This document shows positions 57,610 to 64,000 of a DNA stretch of 64,000 bases, in pieces. Every line of letters begins with the position of its first letter. Positions within the stretch are counted from its first letter, which is position 1. The position numbers and the translations under genes are program-made. The notes under the pieces are model-generated. The model was not told the DNA's origin. It saw only the letters and a list, made by a program, of their open reading frames with translations, and searched no databases. The stretch lies in the NCBI GenBank assembly GCA_023101725.1, contig JALJCO010009099.1, positions 269,196 through 333,195 of the forward strand, given 5' to 3'. The DNA is from Atherinomorus stipes (lineage: Eukaryota; Chordata; Actinopteri; Atheriniformes; Atherinidae).

Positions 57610-58985
57610 CCTAAACTCCTCTCCATGTACAAAAATATGCTCAGTAGGAGCGGGGCTTTATGGTTGACAAAGTCAACCATTTTTGCAAGTTAGAGATCCA
57701 GTAGCCTTTGGTAGTGAAGTGATTTCTATTCCTTTGTCAAAGAAAGTCATTATTAGTCCAAAACAACAATGCAACAGCTTTTGCAACAGTAACAGCAGCA
57801 GTTCCCAGTTGTTAAGCTACACTCGGAAGAAAGAAAGATTGCCAGATTTTCTGAGTGTTTCAGAATGAAGGTGAGAAGATGCGCTGGACTAGTTTGGAAT
57901 ATGACAGCATAGTGTTATTCAGGGGATCACCAAATCCTGACATCTTGGGCAAGTGTCCGGAAGGTTTGTGTCCTTGTGCCGACACACCTCACTTAAATTA
58001 ATGACAGTAATTGTGCAGAACTTCCTTGGTCGTTAGATCCATTCATTTGCATCAGGCATGCTAGAGCAGGGGGAATTTTGAAAACCTCCTGTACACTGGC
58101 CCAAGAGGTCTAGATTTGGCAATCCCTTTACGGGTACAAGCTAACCGCTAATATTTAAATCTAAAGAGTTTGGATATTTTTTTCAAATGTTTAGTCAGCA
58201 TTTATCCTTTGATGCATTAAAACTGCTTTTTTCTTTTTTTCTGTTTGTTTCTTGAGGGCAGTAGAAAACTGTTTCTGGTTCTATGCCAGCTTTCATGTCC
58301 ATCCATCACTTGAACTGGTTGTGATGAACATAAGCTTGTTTGTAGAAATGAATGGTCCACAAAAAGAACAATTCAAGTCCACCCAATTATTTATGACCAC
58401 ACTCTATCAGAGACCACACTGTAGCTGCACTTGAATGAATGAACTGCTGCTGCTGAGTTTTACAGAGCAGACAACAACAAGAGAGCGAAGAGTCAAGCAG
58501 CCTCAGGGAGAGTAAAACGCTGGGGTGGAACAGGGAGTTGGAGAGGTTTAGATTGGTGCTAGACAAGAAGAGAGTTTGAGTGTGTGACTGTTTTTGTTTT
58601 TTTTTTTCTTATCTGAATGCTGACATTATCAAGAGGGCATCTGGACAGTTCTTTGCTTCTGGGGACCCTGCAGGCACAATGGTATTTCAAAATTCATGCA
58701 TGTTTTGCTCAGAAAAATATGTTTGTTTGGGGGTTTTTTTGTTTGTTTGTTTGTTTGTCTTTTTTAGTTTTTTTATGTTTTGTTGGCATTTTAGACCAAT
58801 GCCAATATTTTCTTACTCATCAGTCTTTTTCTTTTTTTTCTCCACGCCTAGAGATCAGAGTCTTGTGATATGGAATAAACATATTACTATGCCAGGCCTT
58901 GTCTAAAAGGACCAGTGCAATATCCAGTAAAAAGATAAACTGTTTCTTAAAAGTACATATTTACAGTGTCAAGGACACTGTAAAT
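57610..58985. other. Unassigned DNA upstream of the L2 element
   Basis: T-rich runs lie near 58590 and 58730-58780. CAAGGACACTG at 58971-58981 just precedes the LINE. No promoter-like motif was recognised. Confidence 0.4.
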
Positions 58986-59049
58986 ATGGTTTTAATCTAG
59001 TGGTTTTGAATAAAGAAAGGTTTTAATCCGAAAGCCAGTGACGCCCGAA

Positions 59050-59823
59050 ATGGCGACCTCCTTACTTCCGGATGAAAGCGTTGAACTTAAAAACAAAGTA
59101 ATTACAAACCTCAGGGAAGATATCCGGAAGCTTTCGGAAGAGTTGCGATCCAAGAGTGAACTACTCAATTCTCTGCTGGACGTGGCCCACCAGCAGTCTG
59201 TGTGCATCGCATCACTGAAGGCTGCACTCCAGGACACCGTGCCGTGGGATCCAACAACCTCACCCCGGCCTTCTTCCAGTTCAACGCCGAAACCGCCACT
59301 CTGGTCTGAAGTAACCTGTCGCACCAAGAAAACGTCTGGCCTGGTTTTATCGAACCGATTTGAGGTGCTGTCAGCACCGGCGTCTGAGGAGGAGGCATCG
59401 GCTCCACTGCCCAGCCGTGACGTCGGCGACGGCTCGGCACTGATCAGCATCGCACCAGCTGGTGTTCCGACGCGGAGCAAAGCGGCTGGTTCCTGGCGGT
59501 CATCCAAGGGCTCATCCTCACAGAAGCGGCGACAGCTCCTGAAAGCCGCGGTGAAGGGACACCGGGAGAGCCGTCGCGGCCCTGACCGGGAGCACGCTGC
59601 ACGGGCGGGAGCCTCCACTTCATCCCCGGCGTTTGCAAGGAGGACCGCCGCCGTTCGGCCAGGAGCCTCCTCTTCATCGCCGACGCTTTCTGCAGGGGGG
59701 GCCGCAGTCGCTCCCCCCGCCACCGCCGGGGCAGGAGCCTCCTCTTCATCTCCGACGTTTTCTCCAAGGGGGACCGTAGTCGTTCCCCCACGCCGCCGCG
59801 GATTCCCCCGTCCGGGTCCCTAG
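59050..59823 (+). pseudogene. L2 ORF1, N-terminal part (coiled coil and repeat region)
   Basis: The first ATG is at 59050. The open frame begins slightly upstream, so the start is a choice. Residues about 8-55 (ELKNKVITNLREDIRKLSEE, then LRSKSELLNSLLDV) form a heptad-like coiled coil, as in ORF1 proteins that multimerise and bind element RNA. A basic, low-complexity middle follows. Then three diverged repeats begin GAS(T/S)SSP(A/T) at about 59608, 59662 and 59734 (spacing 54 and 72 bp). The frame ends at TAG 59821-59823, but the esterase continues in the next frame, so a 1-base-type shift near 59815-59825 splits ORF1. The 243-codon minus-strand frame here is a GC-rich shadow. Confidence 0.8.
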
Positions 59824-60370
59824 CGTCGCGGGTCCTTCAAGGCGGCCCTTTTCACAGTCTGGAGCTGGTCCATGTGTGCTCATCCTCGGAGACTCCATTA
59901 TCCAACATGTTCACATCAACAGGTGCCACACATCTTCTCATTCAGGTGCAGTAATCGCTGACATTAACAACTCCGCCCACCAACTTTCTCACAAACACCC
60001 CTCAGCTTCCACTCTGGTTTTACATGCAGGTACAAATGATCTCAAGCTTCAACAGTCAGAAACTCTGAAGACAGATTTTATCAGCCTCATCCATGACATC
60101 CAACAGCTAAATACAAAGTGCATCATCTCCGGACCACTACCTTCACCCCGTTATGGAGACTTCATGTTCAGCCGCATCAGAGCACTTCACATCTGGTTAA
60201 AACATTACTGTCATTCCATTAACATTCCATACATTGACAACTTTACCACCTTTTATAATAGACCACACCTTTTCAATCCAGACGGTCTTCACCCCAATCC
60301 TACAGGTTCACATCTTCTTGCCATAAACATTGAACTCACCCTCCACTCCTGCAAAGCTTTTTCCGATTGA
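59822..60370 (+). pseudogene. L2 ORF1, esterase (SGNH hydrolase) domain
   Basis: This frame continues ORF1 after the shift. VLILGDSIIQH is SGNH block I with the nucleophile Ser. LHAGTNDL is block III with the Gly-x-Asn motif. NPDGLHPNPTGSHLLA is block V with the catalytic Asp and His. All triad residues are present. Esterase domains occur in ORF1 of CR1 elements and some fish L2 elements; the substrate is unknown and lipid or membrane association has been suggested. It ends at TGA 60368-60370. No in-frame ATG opens this section, supporting a fused ORF1 in the ancestor. Confidence 0.85.
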
Positions 60371-60571
60371 TGGTCCAGCCAAATCACATCCTCTCCAGTT
60401 AAAACCTCTTCTCTCTCTCGTCATATACCGGTACACATCACTAGCAGAAATGATCAACATCCCCATTCATATCCTCATAATTCTGTCAGATGTCTCCATC
60501 CAATACACATAACTCCTGTTACAGAACTTTCATCATCAATCCCACAACTGGACTCACCCGCATCATTCAAA

Positions 60572-62575
60572 ATGGCTGTTTTAAATGTCAGATCACTGTC
60601 CAACAAGTCTTTTATCATTAATGATCTGATTTTAGATAATAACATTGACTGTCTCTTTTTAACTGAAACCTGGCTTGGCACTGATGCACCAGTTATTCTC
60701 ACCGAGGCTTCCCCACCGGATTTTAATTTTTTATTTTCTATCAGGGGAGGTAAGAGAGGTGGAGGAACAGCATCAATAGCTAAACAGTTAATATCAACAC
60801 AACCAATAACTCTTACAAACTATTCTTCATTTGAACATCATTCATTTGTTTTTAGCAACCCGCCTATTTTATCCATTACAGTTTATAGACCACCAAATCC
60901 TCCTTCCTGTTTTATTCAAGAATTTTCAGAGTTTTTATCAACCATACACATTAAATACAACAAGATTTTACTGACTGGTGATTTTAACCTGCATATTGAT
61001 AACTCCGCTGATCCCCACGCCAGTGAATTTTTAAACCTTTTAAACAGCATGGGTTTTAAACAGCACGTCACACAGCCAACTCACAACAGAGGACACACCC
61101 TGGACCTGGTCATAACTTATGGCCTGTCCACTGGTGTGTCCTCTGTTGTTGACCTGGCTGTGTCAGACCACTACTGTGTATTTTTTAACATCGCCAGTTT
61201 TAACCAGCAGGAGGCTCCGGTGAGAACTGTGAGGAAACGATATATTACTTCTGAAGTGGCTGAAAATTTTATTGACATTTTACGGCAAACTCCACCACAG
61301 GTTTTACCAGCATCATGTGATTTTATTGTTGATCATTTTAACAGCAAAGTGAAGTCTGCCATTGATGCTGCAGCTCCACTTAAAACCAAGCTGATTAAAA
61401 ACAAAAGCATACCTCCGTGGAGAAATGAAAGAATTAAAGAAATGAAAAGACAGTGCCGGAGAGCCGAAAGAAAATGGAGGAAAACAAAATTAACCATTCA
61501 TTTAGAAATTTTTAAGGAACACCAGAAAATTTACAACAATTCAATAAAACAGGCAAGAACCCTCCATTTCTCAAATCTCATCTCACAAAATAAAAATAAT
61601 CCCAAATTCCTTTTTAAAACCATTGATCTTTTAATAAACACTGATTTTAACAAGTCCTCCTTGCGAGCATCCAATGCTGCATGTGAGGACTTTGCTGGCC
61701 ATTTCAGAAGTAAGATAGATGGTATTAGATCCAATCTTTTATTTCAACAAAATTCAATTTTTAACAGATCTGAAGTATTATTTTTACCCGAGGAAACACT
61801 GGAAAGTTTTGTCCTGGTTGATGCGAAGTTGCTTGGTAGAGTTTTCTCCCAGCTAAACCCAACAACCTGCCTTTTAGACCCCATTCCCACATCGCTTTTA
61901 AAGACATTTTATGGTTTCTTTGAGTCTGAGCTTTTAAACATTGTAAATTGCTCTCTTCAGACGGGTGTCTTCCCATCCGCCTGCAAAACAGCGGTGGTGA
62001 GGCCCCTTCTGAAGAAGAGCAATTTAGACCCTAACGCTCTGGATAATTACAGACCTGTATCCAACTTACCGTTTTTAAGTAAAATAATCGAAAAAGTTGT
62101 TTTTATTCAATTACACGAGTTTTTAAATAAACACAACATTTTAGAAAAATATCAATCTGGTTTTAGGACAAACCACAGTACTGAGACGGCCCTTTTAAAG
62201 ATTGTTAATGATCTCAGATGTAACATGGACTCACAGAAACTTTCTGTTCTGGTTCTACTGGATCTCAGTGCCGCCTTTGACACAGTAGATCACCAGATTT
62301 TATTAGACAGACTCAGAAGTCTGGTGGGCCTCTCAGGAACTGTTTTAAAATGGTTTTATTCCTATCTCACAGATCGACAGTTTTTTGTAAGTATGGATAC
62401 ATGCTCCTCAGAAATCCATAAAATGAAGAGTGGGGTTCCCCAAGGATCAATCTTAGGCCCAATACTTTTTAACCTGTACATGTTACCACTTGGGGACGTC
62501 ATCAGGAGACACGGCATTGACTTTCACAGCTATGCTGATGATACTCAACTCTTCCCCGTCTCGCATTCTGGATGA
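60572..62575 (+). pseudogene. L2 ORF2: APE-type endonuclease and reverse transcriptase, C-terminally broken
   Basis: The first ATG is at 60572, but the frame is open back to the ORF1 stop (60371), so the true start may be upstream. Endonuclease motifs in order: LNVRSLSNK (res 4-12), LTETWL, ITVYRPPN, LTGDFNLHID, GHTLDLVI, AVSDHYCV; the catalytic Asn, Glu, Asp and His are all present. RT: LDPIPTSLLK, RPVSNLPFLSKIIEK (box 2), YQSGFRTNHSTETAL, VLLDLSAAFDTVDH (first catalytic Asp, about res 565), SGVPQGSILGPILFN, FHSYADDTQLF (about res 652, catalytic DD). After YADD a deletion and shift end the frame at 62575. A full L2 ORF2 is roughly 250 residues longer; the remainder follows in other frames. 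Confidence 0.9.
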
Positions 62576-63350
62576 CTGGGCGCTTAACACCCTTTTAAAC
62601 TGTATTTTAGATATAAAGTCATGGATGGCAGAGAACTTCTTACAGCTCAACCAGGACAAAACTGAAGTTTTAATCATCGGTCCTGAAGACAAGAGAGAGA
62701 TCATTTTACCAAAATTACAGAATTTTAATCCTTCTCAGTGTGTGAGAAACTTGGGTGTTCTTTTTGACTCTGAGCTGAATTTATTCCACATATCAAAAAT
62801 GTCACAAAGACAGGATTTTATCATCTTAAAAATATCGCTGGAGTCCGCCCATTTTTTTCTCTCTCTTGCCAGCACGGAGGTGCTGATGCATCTTTTATTT
62901 CCAGTAGAATGTTTACTGCAATGCCCTGCTCTCTGGTCTTCCTAGAAAGTCTGTTTCCAGCTTACAGTTACTGCAGAACTCAGCGGCACGAGTTCTGACA
63001 AGGACCAGAGGGCTGGAACACATTACACCAGTTTTAAAATCGCTGCATTGGCTCCCCGTACATTTCAGGATTGATTTTAAGGTTCTCTTAGTGGTTTATA
63101 AATTTCTTAATGGTCTTGGGCCTTCTTGCTTCTCAGACCTGCTTTTAAATTATGAACCCTCGCGGACCCTGAGGTCCTCTGGCACCGGCCTTTTAATTGT
63201 TCCTAGAGTGAGAACTAAAACTCACGGTGAGGCCTCATTCCACCATTATGGTCCTCGTCTGTGGAACAGCCTGCCAGAGAACCTCAGGGGCTGCAGAGAC
63301 TGTTGATAGTTTCTAAGAAGAGGCTCAAGACCTACCTTTTTTAGCTTAGC
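62576..63350 (+). pseudogene. L2 ORF2 C-terminal part, several frameshifts
   Basis: A second frame (visible from about 62550) gives LLNCILDIKSWMAENFLQLN, QDKTEVLIIGPE and VRNLGVLFDSELN. It then shifts near 62785 (IPHIKNV.KTGFYHLKNI in another frame), returns for LASTEVLMH, and shifts again near 62915, where about two bases appear lost (RM, then NALLSGLPRKSVSSLQLLQN). The frame through 63306 reads HITPVLKSLHWLPVHFRIDF, YKFLNGLGPSCFSDLL, LRSSGTGLLIVPRVRT and YGPRLWNSLPENLRG. A final shift near 63300 precedes TVDSF and KRLKTYLF. This region binds or processes the element 3' end in L2-type LINEs. Confidence 0.85.
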
Positions 63351-64000
63351 TTTTAATTGAATTTTGTCTCATTTTTAAATGATTCTTTGAATTTATTTGA
63401 TTTGATTTTTATTTATCTATTTATTTATTTTTAACTTTGGTTTTGCGATATTCAAATTGATTCTATTTGTATTAATTCTTTTTATGTGTATTTTATTATC
63501 TAGCTTTTTATTTGATTTATTTATTTATCTATTTATTTTTGGTTTAACTCTAAAAATTTTAACTTCCCCCAGTGTTTCCTCATGGGGATCCTTCGCTCCA
63601 GGAGTTTTGCCTGCTCGGTCTGGGGGGTAACGGCTGTGGTGGATGCCCTTTTCTTGGTGTCTAGGGGCCTGCCTGCAGCCCTGCGGCTGTGGTGTGGACC
63701 CTGGCCTGTCATGATCTGGGGGTCCCTGCAGCTGGGCCTTATGTGGCTAGGGGGCTGGCTCCTGGTGCGAATGGATCCCCAAGATATCGTTTCCTCACAG
63801 CAGTGTCATGCCAGATGGTTTTTACAGTTACTGTTTTTATACCTGTTCACTTAGGAAGAGAGGAGTTTGGGGGTTTGTAGCTAGGTGTGGAATTGGGAGG
63901 GGGTTGGGTGTGTGCATGTGTGTGTTTTGTGTTGAATCTGGATGTGTGAAGGCTTATTTTTATTTGAATTCACATTTTGTTTTTACTATGTCAAGCACTT
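63351..64000 (+). other. L2 element 3' UTR
   Basis: It starts T-rich with ATTTATTT repeats, then a GC-rich block (GGGGGTAACGGCTGTGGTGG, ATGATCTGGGGGTCCCTGCA) with meaningless frames, then a TG-rich stretch (63905-63935). It ends in AAGCACTT, the conserved beginning of the L2 3' tail. The terminal stem and repeat recognised by the RT would lie outside the window. Confidence 0.65.

Larger units (their letters stand above)
58990..64000 (+). mobile_element. Near full-length L2-clade LINE, running off the window end
   Basis: In order: a short 5' leader, ORF1 (coiled coil, proline/serine-rich repeats, esterase), ORF2 (APE endonuclease, RT) and a long 3' UTR with an ATTT-rich section (63395-63545) and a GC-rich section (63575-63800). 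The last bases, GTCAAGCACTT, match the start of the usual L2 tail (AAGCACTT...GTGCTATA), so the true 3' end lies a little beyond 64000. Frameshifts in ORF1 and in the ORF2 C terminus make the copy inactive, yet most of ORF2 is open, indicating moderate age. The 5' boundary is approximate. Confidence 0.85.

Noticed and set aside
58992..59723. A 243-codon minus-strand open frame opposite LINE ORF1
   Set aside because: It lies entirely over the GC-rich ORF1 region, has no recognisable domain, and ORF1 on the plus strand has clear coiled-coil and esterase continuity. It is a composition shadow.
1..64000. tRNA genes or tRNA-derived SINE heads, rRNA genes, endogenous retroviral genes
   Set aside because: No convincing A-box/B-box pair, no rRNA-like block and no gag/pol/env-type or LTR structure was seen by eye. 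RT motifs present are all of the non-LTR kind.

Overview
The window reads as nuclear DNA of a ray-finned (teleost) fish. The best evidence is its transposon content: an L2-clade LINE whose ORF1 carries an esterase domain, a Rex1-type reverse transcriptase fragment, several distinct Tc1-like transposons, hAT and PIF/Harbinger remnants, and many short non-autonomous inverted-repeat elements, set in AT-rich, microsatellite-rich DNA. I found no bacterial operon, rRNA, tRNA, CRISPR array, retroviral gene set or convincing host exon. The window is best read as intergenic or deep intronic DNA. The only proteins recognisable by motif are transposon proteins, and every one carries a lesion.

Layout. 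1-1015: 3' part of a dead L2-like LINE. 1142-8100: mostly unassigned, with a decayed Tc1-like piece (minus strand, 2750-3160). 8100-17700: inverted-repeat and fold-back elements, a Tc1-like tail, a GC-rich island (9750-10195), a nested TTAA element (13821-14350) and a long decayed inverted repeat (16196-17660) containing a perfect 31-bp hairpin. 17700-27900: mostly unassigned single-copy-looking DNA with a 246-bp MITE, a 668-bp TTAA-flanked element and several AATCG/ATCGAT-type elements. 27908-29090: Tc1-like element with IR/DR-style repeats and a frameshifted DDE transposase. 30190-30725: ATGAG/CTCAT palindromic array. 32293-36790: a second TTAA element, a hAT transposase relic and two Tc1-like families, one apparently interrupted by the other. 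38032-39564: TA microsatellites, a LINE/SINE-type tail and a Tc1-like element containing a 742-bp TTAA insertion. 43845-44840: third copy of one Tc1-like family, carrying a 274-bp fold-back. 47640-48595: Rex1 relic (minus strand). 52501-54113: 1,613-bp element with perfect 43-bp terminal repeats. 55190-55790: RTE/Rex-like relic (minus strand). 58990-64000: near full-length L2 LINE running off the window end.

How the parts relate. The autonomous families (L2, Rex1, Tc1-like, hAT) are pseudogenes here. Most other structures are non-autonomous elements that would have needed enzymes from elsewhere. Three dissimilar non-autonomous families sit exactly between TTAA target duplications and most of their ends read TTAA|AGG, which suggests one TTAA-specific transposase mobilised them. 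I saw no undescribed multi-gene system. The points most worth follow-up are the perfect-TIR element at 52.5-54.1 kb, the shared TTAA|AGG signature, and the L2 arrangement in which ORF1 and ORF2 lie in the same frame separated by one TGA. Family names come from motif recognition by eye, not from a database search.
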